In this document: one piece after another, positions 26,620-35,802 of the stretch
How the letters are laid out: each line of letters opens with the position of its first letter
Position numbering within the stretch: the stretch's first letter is position 1
Assembly: GCF_014274465.1 (NCBI RefSeq)
Contig: NZ_CP060394.1
Span: 1,426,001 to 1,490,000, forward strand
Source: Alloacidobacterium dinghuense
GTDB taxonomy: Bacteria > Acidobacteriota > Terriglobia > Terriglobales > Acidobacteriaceae
Direction: 5' to 3'
DNA length: 64,000 nt
The notes under the pieces: model-generated
What the model was told of the DNA's origin: nothing
Database searches by the model: none
What the model saw: the letters and a program-made list of their open reading frames with translations, nothing else
Made by a program: the position numbers and the translations under genes

Positions 26620-27956
26620 GAGTTCTTGTGTTTACACGCGTTTTTCTAAGCCTATCATTATTTCTCGTCCTACCTGGGTGGTCACAGGTCCAAATCGAAA
26701 ATGAGATGCGGACACCGCCTCCGGTAAGTGGCGAAGACTACTCGACAGCCATCGGCGCCGAGGCACGATCAAACTACCTGTACGCCGGATTTACTGTTAA
26801 CACGGCATATACAGACAATGTACTGGCAGGAACTACAACTAATCCTGTCGGAGACACAAGTTATTCGATCTGGCCAACAATCGCGATCGACCAGACTACT
26901 CCAAGGCTACACCAGACATTCACATACAGACCTGGCTTCACGATCTATCAGCATACAAGCTCTCTGAATGAGACAGACCAGAATTTGGCTTTTGATCTGC
27001 AATATCGGTTGAGCCCTCACCTGACTGCCACCGTGCGCGACTCCTTTAGAAAGAGTTCTAATGTATTCAACCAATCCTACCCGTTCACAGGAGAGGGCAT
27101 CTCCGGATCGGCGCAGTCTCCACTAGTGCCTGTCGTTGCTCCCTTTGCGGATCAGCTTAGCAACAATGCGAATGCCGAAATAACGTATCAATTTGCCAGA
27201 AACGGCATGTTTGGTGCCTCAGGCACATTTACGAACTTGCATTATCCCGATCCAAGCCAAGCCCCTGGTCTTTCCGACTCAAGTTCACGCGGAGGCGCCG
27301 GCTTCTATAGTTATCGCTTAACCAAAGCGCAATACTTAGGCGCAACCTATCAGTATTCGCAAATGCTAGGCTCGCTCGCGGCGGTGGACAATGGAGCGCA
27401 AACCGGTGCTGAGAGCGACACTCGGACACATGCACTCCTGGCCTTCTATACGGTTTATCTCAAACCAAACCTTTCTTTGTCTTTGTCGGGTGGTCCACAG
27501 CACTACGAAGTTTCGGAGGCTCCGTTTCCAACGATTCGGTCCTGGGCGCCGGCCGCGACTGCCAGCATGGGCTGGCAAGGGAGTCGCACGACCTTTGCAG
27601 TTAGCTACGCCCACGTGATTTCAGGTGGAGGAGGGTTGGTGGGGGCGTTCGATTCGAACAGCGCAAATGTATCGGCCGGATGGCAGGTAGCACGCGCATG
27701 GACCGTTGGCCCTATGGCAAGCTATGCATCCACGAAGAACGTGAGCCCCTTCCTCATAGGCACGAATCCTGGTGGGCACATGATTTCTGGGACGATCGCG
27801 GTTCGACATCGGATCGGAGAACGCTTTGGTGTGGAATTCGGATACCAGCGACTGCACCAAAGCTATAGAAGTATCGCAGTGGTGAGTAATGCGCCCGATA
27901 CTGATCGCGGCTACATGTCGATCTCCTATCAGCTGACGAGACCGCTGGGAAGATAA
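26616..27956 (+). CDS. outer-membrane beta-barrel protein
   Basis: A 446-residue protein with an N-terminal signal peptide (VFLSLSLFLVLPGWSQ) and many alternating amphipathic strands rich in Tyr, Thr and Asn. Examples are NYLYAGFTVNTAYTDNV, LHQTFTYRPGFTIYQ and the final RGYMSISYQLTRPLG. The pattern matches the putative outer-membrane barrels that follow polysaccharide export genes in Acidobacteriota and Proteobacteria. The TTG at 26616 overlaps the previous stop; GTG at 26628 is an alternative start. Role is inferred: the outer-membrane channel for the polymer. Confidence 0.7.
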   Translation: MRVLVFTRVFLSLSLFLVLPGWSQVQIENEMRTPPPVSGEDYSTAIGAEARSNYLYAGFTVNTAYTDNVLAGTTTNPVGDTSYSIWPTIAIDQTTPRLHQTFTYRPGFTIYQHTSSLNETDQNLAFDLQYRLSPHLTATVRDSFRKSSNVFNQSYPFTGEGISGSAQSPLVPVVAPFADQLSNNANAEITYQFARNGMFGASGTFTNLHYPDPSQAPGLSDSSSRGGAGFYSYRLTKAQYLGATYQYSQMLGSLAAVDNGAQTGAESDTRTHALLAFYTVYLKPNLSLSLSGGPQHYEVSEAPFPTIRSWAPAATASMGWQGSRTTFAVSYAHVISGGGGLVGAFDSNSANVSAGWQVARAWTVGPMASYASTKNVSPFLIGTNPGGHMISGTIAVRHRIGERFGVEFGYQRLHQSYRSIAVVSNAPDTDRGYMSISYQLTRPLGR

Positions 27957-27958
27957 CC

Positions 27959-29569
27959 ATGCCGGAAATTACTGAAGAGCAAAAGGCTGGGCCGTTCGAC
28001 ATCCAGTATTGCCTGGATATAGTCCGCCGTCGCCACATCCATTTCCTGATACCGTTGTTTCTTGGATGGATCGTCGTTTGGGGGGTCAGCTGGATTCTAC
28101 CCGTGCGCTATCAGTCGGCCACGCTCATTCTGGTTGAGCAGCCTACTATGCCCAAGGACTATGTGCTGCCGAATGTTAGCGACAATCTGCAAGATCGACT
28201 GCGGAGCATCACACAACAGATTCTAAGCCGTACGCGACTTCTTCTCATCATTGACCAGTTCCATTTATATGAAGACGGGCGCAAGCAACTCAACCCGGAT
28301 GAAAAGGTCCAGCTTATGCGCAAGGATATCGACATTGAGCTTGTGCGGGATCAGCGCGAGGATCAAATCACAGCATTTAATATTTACTATTCCGCGAGAG
28401 ATCCAAAAATCGCCCAGAAAGTAACCGGCGAATTAAGCAAGCTATTCATCGACGCGAACCTAGAAGTGCGCCAGCAACAGTCCGAAGACACAACCAAGTT
28501 TCTGGAGACCCAATTGGAAAACGCTCGGCAGGATCTTGCTGATCAGGAAGAAAAGATCCGAGAATTCAAAGGGCAGCACATGGGCGATCTCCCCAGTCAG
28601 CAGGCGAGTAATCTACAAATCCTGAGTGGCTTCCAACAACAACTCCTAAATGAGCAGGACGCGCTTAACACGGCGCAGCAGCAGAAGGTTTACCTGCAGA
28701 CATCCATCAATCAATACAGAACTCTTCAAACTACCGGCAAGACGGCCGACGGTACAATTGCACGCTTACCTGCGATTGAACAGGAACTCGAAAAGCTAAA
28801 AGCTCAATTAGCCGATTTGAGCTCTCGTTACACGGATAGTTATCCCGATATTCGAAACCTGAAAATCCAGATTGCCAAGACCGAGAAGATGAGGGATGCC
28901 CTAGTTGCGGACTTAAGGAGCAAGGGTGCGGCTGATAACCAATCCGAAGCCAATTCGACTGCGCGTGACCCCGTGGAACTTTCCCAGAATTCGCCTTTGC
29001 TGCAGTTGCAAAGTCAGCTCAAGGCTAACGAGTCGGAAATCAAAAACCGCGAACAGTCGATCGCAAGTTTGAAAGTGAAGATCGGCGACTATCAGGGTCG
29101 TTTAAATCAGGAACCCATGACTGAGCAGCAGATGGCCGATCTGACTCGGGGCTACGAACAGTCAAAGGCAAGTTACGACGACCTGCTGAAGAAGAAGAAT
29201 CAATCACAAATGGCGACAAGCATGGAGCTTTTACAGCAGGGCGAGCGCTTCAGCGTTCTTGATCCTCCCAGTCTGCCGTTGAAGCCCAATTTCCCCAATC
29301 GGGTCAAATTTTGCGGAATGGGAGTCGGCATTGGTTTGGCATTAGGGGTCCTTGTGGCTGGGGTATTTGAATTCATTGACGATCGTATGCACAGTGAAAA
29401 AGAAATCAAGAGCCTGCTGCCGATTCTCGTGATCTCTGAAATCCCCGAAATTGCAAGTCAGACAGACGAACAGCGTAACAAAAGGAAGATATTGCTGGGG
29501 TGGGGAATGGCTGCAGTCGTAGTGGTCGTCATCCTGGCCGGCTCAGTATTCAACTACATCCATAGCTAA
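27959..29569 (+). CDS. polysaccharide co-polymerase / chain-length determinant (Wzz/GNVR family)
   Basis: A 536-residue inner-membrane protein. An N-terminal transmembrane helix lies at about 30-50 (IPLFLGWIVVWGVSWIL), a Wzz domain follows (RYQSATLILVEQP), and a long periplasmic part (about 165-430) consists largely of coiled-coil helix (QLENARQDLADQEEKIREFK). The second transmembrane helix is near the end (WGMAAVVVVVILAGSVFNYI). There is no kinase domain; the tyrosine kinase is a separate gene downstream. It sets chain length and links the inner-membrane polymerase to export. Confidence 0.92.
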   Translation: MPEITEEQKAGPFDIQYCLDIVRRRHIHFLIPLFLGWIVVWGVSWILPVRYQSATLILVEQPTMPKDYVLPNVSDNLQDRLRSITQQILSRTRLLLIIDQFHLYEDGRKQLNPDEKVQLMRKDIDIELVRDQREDQITAFNIYYSARDPKIAQKVTGELSKLFIDANLEVRQQQSEDTTKFLETQLENARQDLADQEEKIREFKGQHMGDLPSQQASNLQILSGFQQQLLNEQDALNTAQQQKVYLQTSINQYRTLQTTGKTADGTIARLPAIEQELEKLKAQLADLSSRYTDSYPDIRNLKIQIAKTEKMRDALVADLRSKGAADNQSEANSTARDPVELSQNSPLLQLQSQLKANESEIKNREQSIASLKVKIGDYQGRLNQEPMTEQQMADLTRGYEQSKASYDDLLKKKNQSQMATSMELLQQGERFSVLDPPSLPLKPNFPNRVKFCGMGVGIGLALGVLVAGVFEFIDDRMHSEKEIKSLLPILVISEIPEIASQTDEQRNKRKILLGWGMAAVVVVVILAGSVFNYIHS

Positions 29570-29582
29570 CTTCAGCAGCTCA

Positions 29583-30554
29583 ATGTATAAGGCATTCTTC
29601 AATCTAAACCGGAACCCATTCGACCTTACTCCGGATCCTGCCTTCCTCTTTTCAACCAAACGACACAATGAGGCGCTCGCAGCGCTCTATTACGGAGTGC
29701 GGCGCCACAAAGGATTCGTGGTTGTAACTGGAGAAGTTGGTACGGGCAAGACTCTGGTGCTTCGATGTTTGCTTCAACTGTTGAAGCAAAGTACAGATAT
29801 TGCATACGCATATATTTTCAACAGCTTGCTATCGCCAGCGGAATTTCTTCAATATATTCTTGCAGATTTCGGCCTGCCAGCGTCTGGCAAGAATAAAGGC
29901 GAGTTGCTATTCGACCTGGGCCAATTTCTGACCTTGCGTGGATCGAAGAAGCTGACGACCGTCCTCATTGTGGACGAAGCACATCATTTGTCGGCGGAGA
30001 TACTGGAAGAAATTCGCCTGTTGACCAATCTGGAGACTGCCGAGGACAAGTTATTGCAAATCGTGCTGGTTGGCCAGCCCGAACTCGATGCAAAACTGGA
30101 TTCCGTTGGACTCAGGCAGCTCAAACAGCGGATTGCTCTTCGTGCACGGCTTGATCCGCTGACTCAGAGTGAGACCAAAGGGTACATTGAACGGCGTTTG
30201 TCGATCGCCGGGAACAACGTTGAGGGAAGTAGTGTGTTCACCCCGCAGGCAGTTGCAGCGATATATCGCAACTCCAGGGGATTTCCGCGGCTGATCAATA
30301 CAATTTGTGAGAACGCACTCATTACCGCCTATGCAAAACGAATGCAAAGCGTGACTCCGAGCATCATCGAAAATGTGGCTTGGGAACTCCGCCTTGATGT
30401 GGTTCATTCCTCTGAGACCGAAAGAGAGCCTGAACACAGCGAGAAAGCTCTCCAGGAAGCTACAAATGCCCTTCTTAATCTGTATGCCGCGAACGGCTCA
30501 AACTTTAGTGAAGACGAGGCCGTTCAAGTGAGCGAAAATGAGCCTAATATTTGA
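29583..30554 (+). CDS. ExeA/GspA-like AAA ATPase
   Basis: A 323-residue ATPase with the start MYKAFFNLNRNPFDLTPDP typical of the group. Walker A is GEVGTGKT (about residue 50) and Walker B is VLIVDEAHHL (about 125). The sensor region LLQIVLVGQPEL and the C-terminal helical lid follow. Members of this family occur in type II secretion (ExeA) and in XrtA-type polysaccharide loci between the chain-length protein and the kinase, where this gene also sits. Its exact mechanical role is unknown. It overlaps the next gene by 17 bases. Confidence 0.88.
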   Translation: MYKAFFNLNRNPFDLTPDPAFLFSTKRHNEALAALYYGVRRHKGFVVVTGEVGTGKTLVLRCLLQLLKQSTDIAYAYIFNSLLSPAEFLQYILADFGLPASGKNKGELLFDLGQFLTLRGSKKLTTVLIVDEAHHLSAEILEEIRLLTNLETAEDKLLQIVLVGQPELDAKLDSVGLRQLKQRIALRARLDPLTQSETKGYIERRLSIAGNNVEGSSVFTPQAVAAIYRNSRGFPRLINTICENALITAYAKRMQSVTPSIIENVAWELRLDVVHSSETEREPEHSEKALQEATNALLNLYAANGSNFSEDEAVQVSENEPNI

Positions 30555-31545
30555 CGCGTTACAGAGATCGGAAGAAGAGCGCTCCGGACTTGACCTTTCG
30601 GCGCTCACGGAAGTAACTGAGTTACTGCAGCGCGTTGAGCGGCACGAAGCAGTGTCGGTATTGGAGCCGTCACCACAGCCGGAATTGGACAACGGAGCGA
30701 AAAGCGCAGATCGCGAAAGGTCACTCCGTCCGCAACCAGCGCCGCCAATTCCGGCTATGGACTCCCGCTTGTTTGCGTGCGAGCCCTCACTGGATAACAA
30801 ATCTCCGGATCTGTTCGACCGGTTCCAGTCTTTGTCCATTACGGCAAGTGTTAAAAGTCAGCTTGCTTGTGTCACAGATAAAGAAAGCCTGGTTGCGGAG
30901 AAGTTTCGCTTTTTGGGCGTACGATTACGGCATCTCCAACGAGAGCGCCCACTTAAGAAGGTGTTAATCACGAGTACAATTCCCCGCGAGGGAAAAAGTA
31001 CGGTGGCTGCCAATTTAGCCTGTACTTTTGCTCGAAAAAAACAGCAGCGGACGCTACTGCTAGAAGGAGACGTTCGCCGGCCGTCGCTCTCGCAATTGTT
31101 TGGACTGCGAGGGATGCTAGGTCTATGCGACTGGCTCCATGGAAACGACAAGAGTGTAAGTAATATCTACCATCTTGAAGACCTGGATCTTTGGATCATG
31201 CCTGCAGGCATTGCTACGGACAATCCTCTTGAACTTCTGCAATCAGGGAGATTGTCTGCAATGATGAGTCAGGTGACCTCATTATTCGATTGGGTCATCA
31301 TCGACTCACCTCCTGTCTTGCCTTTGGCTGACACAAGTGTCTGGTCAAGGCTAGCAGATGGAATTCTATTAGTCGCCCGCCAGGGGACCACCGAAAAGCG
31401 ACAGCTACAGAGAGGGCTCGAGGCTCTCGACCATCAAAAGCTGATTGGGGCGTTGTTGAACGGTTCTCAAAGCTCAGGCCCAAACGATTACTACTATTAC
31501 CGTCAGCCGTCGACTTCAGGGCCGGACAGTCCGCCCGAGAAGTAG
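30538..31545 (+). CDS. cytoplasmic BY-kinase (CpsD/CapB-like)
   Basis: A 335-residue tyrosine-kinase ATPase. After a variable N-terminus of about 110 residues come Walker A (STIPREGKST, about 145-155), Walker A' (LLLEGDVRRPS, about 173-183) and Walker B (WVIIDSPP, about 253-260). The tail contains a small tyrosine cluster (NDYYYYRQP), the likely autophosphorylation site. Such kinases control polymerisation with their membrane partner, here the Wzz protein two genes upstream. It starts within the ATPase gene. After it comes a 233-base gap, so transcription may be restarted or attenuated. Confidence 0.9.
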   Translation: MSLIFDALQRSEEERSGLDLSALTEVTELLQRVERHEAVSVLEPSPQPELDNGAKSADRERSLRPQPAPPIPAMDSRLFACEPSLDNKSPDLFDRFQSLSITASVKSQLACVTDKESLVAEKFRFLGVRLRHLQRERPLKKVLITSTIPREGKSTVAANLACTFARKKQQRTLLLEGDVRRPSLSQLFGLRGMLGLCDWLHGNDKSVSNIYHLEDLDLWIMPAGIATDNPLELLQSGRLSAMMSQVTSLFDWVIIDSPPVLPLADTSVWSRLADGILLVARQGTTEKRQLQRGLEALDHQKLIGALLNGSQSSGPNDYYYYRQPSTSGPDSPPEK

Positions 31546-31569
31546 GTAATCCCCTCCCAAAGAATTCGA

Positions 31570-31615
31570 CACACCGGTGTAGTAGACACGTCCTTCGGTA
31601 TTGAAGACCGGTGTG
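31570..31615. repeat. 9-bp inverted repeat in the gap before the sugar transferase
   Basis: CACACCGGT (31570-31578) is the reverse complement of ACCGGTGTG (31607-31615). The left copy lies within a short ACACCGGTGT palindrome. It could be an operator or an RNA hairpin with a 28-base loop. No T-run follows. Confidence 0.45.
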
Positions 31616-31778
31616 ATTAGCCCTTCGAAGAAAAGCTGTTGATCGATCAAGTCGAACATTCAATGATCAGCGGCTCGAACCTATTTCCCCTCATTCATGT
31701 GTACGCGCGAGGCCCATGGCCTCCCTTCTGGGTTTTGTCGCACAAGATTGTTCCCTGAGGCGAATAAGGAGAGGTCCA

Positions 31779-32921
31779 GTGACTCTATTAGACTCGATTG
31801 ACGAAGGAACTGCCCGCTCGCTGCTTTCCAGCTCGACTGACGAACGTATCGCTCTTTGCGAAGACGCGTTTCGACGGATGCTTGTTATTGAACGCAAGAG
31901 AACGGAGCGCTCTGGCAAGCCGTTCCTACTGGTGCTATTGGAGGCAGGGAACAATCAAGATTCCGGGAAGAACGGAAAAGCCCTCGAGAGTCTGATGTCA
32001 GCTCTACTGTCATCAACCAGAGAGACTGACGTAATCGGGTGGTATAAACACCAGACCACAGTTGGCGCTATGTTTACCGGCCTTTTGGCAGACGAGAAGA
32101 ACTCAATCCTGAGCATTCTTCTGACCAGGATTAGCAACGCGCTGCGAGAAATTTTGACCTTCGAGCAATTCAGTCAAGTCAGCATCTCATTTCACTTCTA
32201 TCCAGACGATTGGGATCAGGATGGTTCTGGCCGTCCGAGCAACGCTGCCCTATATCCCGATTTGTCGAGTCGTGATGATGCTAAGCGGTCCCTATTAGGG
32301 GTAAAGCGGGCGATGGATATTGTAGGTAGCTGCCTAACGTTAATTATTTGCGCACCTGTGCTTCTCTTCATCGGAGCTGCAATCAAGCTGTCATCGAACG
32401 GGCCGATTTTATTTAAGCAACAACGTGTAGGTCGACATGGCCAGTGTTTTACATTTCTGAAGTTTCGTTCCATGCACGTCAACAACGACCACAGCGCTCA
32501 CAAGGAATATGTAACGAAATTGATTGCCGGCGAAGCGTCGCGCGAGTCAATGAACGGAAACGGAGACGGCGTATACAAGCTCGCAAACGATAAGAGGATT
32601 ACTCCACTGGGGAGGTTGTTGCGGAGAAGCAGCTTAGATGAACTTCCTCAGTTCCTGAATGTTCTCAGAGGGGACATGTCTCTGGTTGGTCCTCGTCCGG
32701 CGATTCCTTATGAGGTAGCCACCTATCAGACCTGGCACCGTCGGCGGGTACTAGATGTGAAACCTGGGATTACTGGACTCTGGCAGGTAAATGGTCGAAA
32801 TCGTCTCAAATTCGACGAAATGGTTCGGCTAGATCTGCAATACGCGAAGTCGTGGTCTCCGTGGCTTGATCTCAAGATCCTCATGCTCACGCCTCGAGCA
32901 GTGCTTAAGGGCGCGTGCTGA
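31779..32921 (+). CDS. polyprenyl-phosphate sugar transferase with cyclase/GGDEF-like N-terminal domain
   Basis: About 380 residues. The C-terminal half is a priming hexose-1-phosphate transferase of the bacterial sugar transferase family: KRAMDIVGS, then one membrane helix (about 184-205), KQQRVGRHGQCFTFLKFRSM, RRSSLDELPQFLNVLRGDMSLVGPRP, and GITGLWQVNGR. These are the expected catalytic blocks. The N-terminal 150 residues do not form the four helices of WcaJ; the pattern (FLLVLLEAGN, TDVIGWYKHQTTVGAMF, VSISFHFYP) recalls a degenerate nucleotide-cyclase or GGDEF palm. GTG 31779 is preferred over ATG 31716 because AAGGAGAGG is ideally placed. It starts synthesis of the lipid-linked repeat. 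Confidence 0.85.
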   Translation: MTLLDSIDEGTARSLLSSSTDERIALCEDAFRRMLVIERKRTERSGKPFLLVLLEAGNNQDSGKNGKALESLMSALLSSTRETDVIGWYKHQTTVGAMFTGLLADEKNSILSILLTRISNALREILTFEQFSQVSISFHFYPDDWDQDGSGRPSNAALYPDLSSRDDAKRSLLGVKRAMDIVGSCLTLIICAPVLLFIGAAIKLSSNGPILFKQQRVGRHGQCFTFLKFRSMHVNNDHSAHKEYVTKLIAGEASRESMNGNGDGVYKLANDKRITPLGRLLRRSSLDELPQFLNVLRGDMSLVGPRPAIPYEVATYQTWHRRRVLDVKPGITGLWQVNGRNRLKFDEMVRLDLQYAKSWSPWLDLKILMLTPRAVLKGAC

Positions 32922-33023
32922 TGCAGACTTCCCGATCGAGCAGAGTCTTCATATCTCTCCCGCTGTTGCGCTGGTGTTGCTCGGTGAATGTCATATCCGA
33001 CAGTTTTTAGGGGTGGAGGAACC

Positions 33024-34022
33024 GTGAATTTTGGTGTAATTGGTTACGGCTACTGGGGGCCAAACGTTGTTAGAAATCTTACGAGTCTGGAAGAGTCTCA
33101 TGTCCTTGCAATCGCAGAGATGAGCCCTGCGGCGCGGAAACGCGCGCAGAAGGCGTATCCAGGCATCCATGTAACTCCAGACGCATCGGAAGTGATCTCG
33201 GCACCAAACATCGACGCGGTTGCTGTTATCACTCCTGTCTGGACACACTACGAACTAGCCAAAGCCGCGCTGGAGAATGGTAAGCACGTCTTTGTTGAGA
33301 AGCCCTTTACGAGTAATACTGCGCAAGGGGAGGAACTGATCAACCTCGCACAGCGGAAGAATCTTCGGATTATGGTGGATCACACCTTCTTGTTTACGGG
33401 CGCGGTTAAGAAAATCTGGGAGCTTCTCGACGAAGGAACCCTAGGAAAGCTTTATTATTACGATTCCACTCGCGTCAACTTAGGCCTTTTTCAGCACGAC
33501 GTGAACGTTCTTTGGGATCTTGCACCACACGATCTCTCCATCATGGACTACCTCATCAAGGGAAGTCCTGAAGCGGTTGTTGCGACGGGCCAAAGTCATC
33601 TGAACGGTCACGAAGATGTCGCGTACATGACGCTCTACTTTCCTGAAAAGGTGATAGCTCATATCAATGTCAACTGGCTGTCGCCAGTGAAAGTCAGGAC
33701 CACCCTCCTTGGCGGAGAGAAGCGAATGCTCGTTTGGAACGATCTTGAAGCCGATGAAAAGGTAAAGGTGTACGACAAAGGAGTAAATATTACGAACCGC
33801 GAGGGAGTTTACGAACTGTTGGTGAATTATCGGTCCGGCGATATGTGGGCTCCCCAGCTAGAACAAGTGGAAGCGCTTCGTCAGGAACTTTCTTACTTCG
33901 TGGACTGCATTTCGAGTGGGAAAAATCCGTTTAATGATGGATGTGCTGGTCTGCGAGTGGTCAAGATGCTGGAGGCAGCCAGCGAATCGCTCAGCAAGAA
34001 GGGGTCGCTGGTCTATCTATGA
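33024..34022 (+). CDS. Gfo/Idh/MocA oxidoreductase (WbpB/WlbA-like)
   Basis: About 332 residues. A Rossmann motif lies at the start (FGVIGYGYWGPN) and the EKPF motif of this family is seen at VFVEKPFTSN. The position directly before an acetyltransferase and a PLP aminotransferase matches the wbpB-wbpD-wbpE and wlbA-B-C sets. In those pathways the enzyme oxidises C3 of UDP-N-acetylglucosaminuronate before transamination. GTG at 33024 follows GGAGGA; an ATG at 32988 is in frame but has no good ribosome site. The stop overlaps the next start (ATGA). Confidence 0.85.
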   Translation: MNFGVIGYGYWGPNVVRNLTSLEESHVLAIAEMSPAARKRAQKAYPGIHVTPDASEVISAPNIDAVAVITPVWTHYELAKAALENGKHVFVEKPFTSNTAQGEELINLAQRKNLRIMVDHTFLFTGAVKKIWELLDEGTLGKLYYYDSTRVNLGLFQHDVNVLWDLAPHDLSIMDYLIKGSPEAVVATGQSHLNGHEDVAYMTLYFPEKVIAHINVNWLSPVKVRTTLLGGEKRMLVWNDLEADEKVKVYDKGVNITNREGVYELLVNYRSGDMWAPQLEQVEALRQELSYFVDCISSGKNPFNDGCAGLRVVKMLEAASESLSKKGSLVYL

Positions 34023-34522
34023 GTTCTTACAACTGCATTTCGGATGATGTGAAGCTGGGGAAAGACGTCCGGCTATCAAAATTCGTCAATCTATATGGGT
34101 GCGAAGTCGGGGATGAGACCAAGATCGGCGCATTCGTGGAAATTCAGAAGAATGCCAGCGTTGGCAGGCGCTGCAAGATCTCGAGTCACACGTTCATCTG
34201 CGAGGGGGTCGTCATCGAAGACCAAGTGTTCATCGGTCACGGTGTGATGTTTATCAACGACAGCTATCCCCGGGCAACTACTTCCGAGGGCGATCTGCAG
34301 ACTGAGGCTGATTGGAAGGTCGAGCGGACCACCGTAAAAAAGGGCGCCTCCGTCGGATCTGGAGCCACGATCCTCTCGAACATCAGCATTGGCGAGAGTG
34401 CGATCGTGGGTGCCGGCAGCGTAGTCACGAAAGATGTCCCACCCAACTCGATCGTGGCTGGCAATCCGGCCAGGGTCCTGCGTTATACCGAACCGAGCTT
34501 GGAGGGTTGCCATGCCCAGTAA
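34019..34522 (+). CDS. left-handed beta-helix N-acetyltransferase (WbpD/WlbB-like)
   Basis: A 167-residue acetyltransferase built from hexapeptide repeats (ISDDVKLGKDVRLSKFVN, IGAFVEIQKNASVG, ISSHTFICEGVVIED), with the C-terminal GAGSVVTKDVPPNSIVAGNPARV. The VFIGHGVMFINDSYPRA loop, with His and Asn-Asp-x-Tyr-Pro, matches the WbpD/WlbB active-site region. It probably acetylates the 3-amino group of a UDP-diamino-uronate. The ATG overlaps the stop of the preceding gene, and the end overlaps the next by 11 bases, so all three are coupled. Confidence 0.88.
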   Translation: MSSYNCISDDVKLGKDVRLSKFVNLYGCEVGDETKIGAFVEIQKNASVGRRCKISSHTFICEGVVIEDQVFIGHGVMFINDSYPRATTSEGDLQTEADWKVERTTVKKGASVGSGATILSNISIGESAIVGAGSVVTKDVPPNSIVAGNPARVLRYTEPSLEGCHAQ

Positions 34523-35759
34523 TGAAAATATCCCATTCCTTGATCTTGTAACTCCGCACGTGGAGCTTGAGCAGGAGCTCACCGGAGTCTTTCGCCGCGC
34601 CCTTTACACGGCCGGCTTCATCGGCGGGCCCATGGTGGAGGAGTTTGAGAGCTCCTTTGCTGCCTTCTGCGATACGAAGGACTCGATTGCCATCAGCAGC
34701 GGGACCGACGCACTGCGCTTTGCGCTGATGGCGTGCGGAGTCCAGCAAGGCGATGTGGTGGTGACCGTACCGCACACTTTTATCGCCACGACCGAAGCGA
34801 TCTCTCAGGCCGGGGCGGTTCCAGAGTTTGTTGATATCGACGAACAGACTTACAACATGTCGGTCGAAAGGCTGCGGGAATTTCTCGAAGAGAAATGCAC
34901 GCGCGACGCTTCTGGGAACCTCATCAGCCGCAGAAGCCATCGACCAGTAACGGCGATCGTTCCCGTCCATTTGTACGGACAAATGGCTGATATGGACCCG
35001 ATCCTGAGTATGGCCGAGCAATATGGCCTGACGGTAGTGGAAGATGCCTGTCAGGCTCACGGCGCAAAATATTTTTCAGCGAAGCACAATCGCTGGATGA
35101 CCGCAGGATCGATGGGGCGTGCCGCTGCCTTCAGCTTTTATCCGGGAAAGAACCTGGGAGCCTGCGGGGAAGCCGGAGCCGTCACCACGAACGATGCGGA
35201 GATCGCTGCGAAGATTCGAATGCTACGGGACCACGGCCAGGCTAAGAAGTACTATCACGACGTGGAGGGATACAACGGACGGCTGGACGCTATCCAGGCA
35301 GGACTTCTGAAGATCAAGCTGCGGCGCCTGTCTGAATGGAATGCTCTGCGGTGCAAACATGCGGGAGAGTACAACCGCCTGCTGTCGGATGTCGATACCC
35401 TGATCTGTCCCTCAGAGCCGTCCTGGTCGCGCGCAGTCTACCATCTGTACGTAGTGCGCACCGCCGAGCGCGACAAGTTGATTCGCCATCTGAACGACGC
35501 GCGCATCGGTACTGGAATTCACTATCCGGTGCCGCTGCACCTGCAAAAGGCATACCGCTGGTTCGGGTACCAGCGAGGCGACTTTCCTGTCACGGAGTGC
35601 GCCGCCGCCGAAATTGTTTCACTCCCCATGTTCCCGCAGCTAACCGCAGACCAACAGGCTCGTGTTGCGGCAGAAGTCTGTGTGTTCGCGGCCGAATCGC
35701 ATTGCGCGCAACCGGAATCGGCTCGGGATCTCAGCGAACCTCAGACGCTGATCGTCTAA
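34512..35759 (+). CDS. DegT/DnrJ/EryC1 PLP aminotransferase (WbpE/WlbC-like)
   Basis: A 415-residue aminotransferase. The typical blocks are IPFLDLVTPHVELEQEL at the start, ISSGTDALRFALMACG, VPVHLYGQMADMDPI, VVEDACQAHGAKY, and FSFYPGKNLGACGEAGAV, in which the lysine near residue 211 binds PLP. The end of the domain shows GTGIHYPVPLHLQKAY and VTECAAAEIVSLPMFP. It should aminate the 3-keto sugar made by the upstream oxidoreductase. GGAGGG lies six bases before the ATG at 34512; an upstream ORF extension is not used. Confidence 0.9.
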   Translation: MPSNENIPFLDLVTPHVELEQELTGVFRRALYTAGFIGGPMVEEFESSFAAFCDTKDSIAISSGTDALRFALMACGVQQGDVVVTVPHTFIATTEAISQAGAVPEFVDIDEQTYNMSVERLREFLEEKCTRDASGNLISRRSHRPVTAIVPVHLYGQMADMDPILSMAEQYGLTVVEDACQAHGAKYFSAKHNRWMTAGSMGRAAAFSFYPGKNLGACGEAGAVTTNDAEIAAKIRMLRDHGQAKKYYHDVEGYNGRLDAIQAGLLKIKLRRLSEWNALRCKHAGEYNRLLSDVDTLICPSEPSWSRAVYHLYVVRTAERDKLIRHLNDARIGTGIHYPVPLHLQKAYRWFGYQRGDFPVTECAAAEIVSLPMFPQLTADQQARVAAEVCVFAAESHCAQPESARDLSEPQTLIV

Positions 35760-35802
35760 CTTCAAGCGCTCCGGAGAATCCCTTCTCACGCATGGCACCG
35801 CT

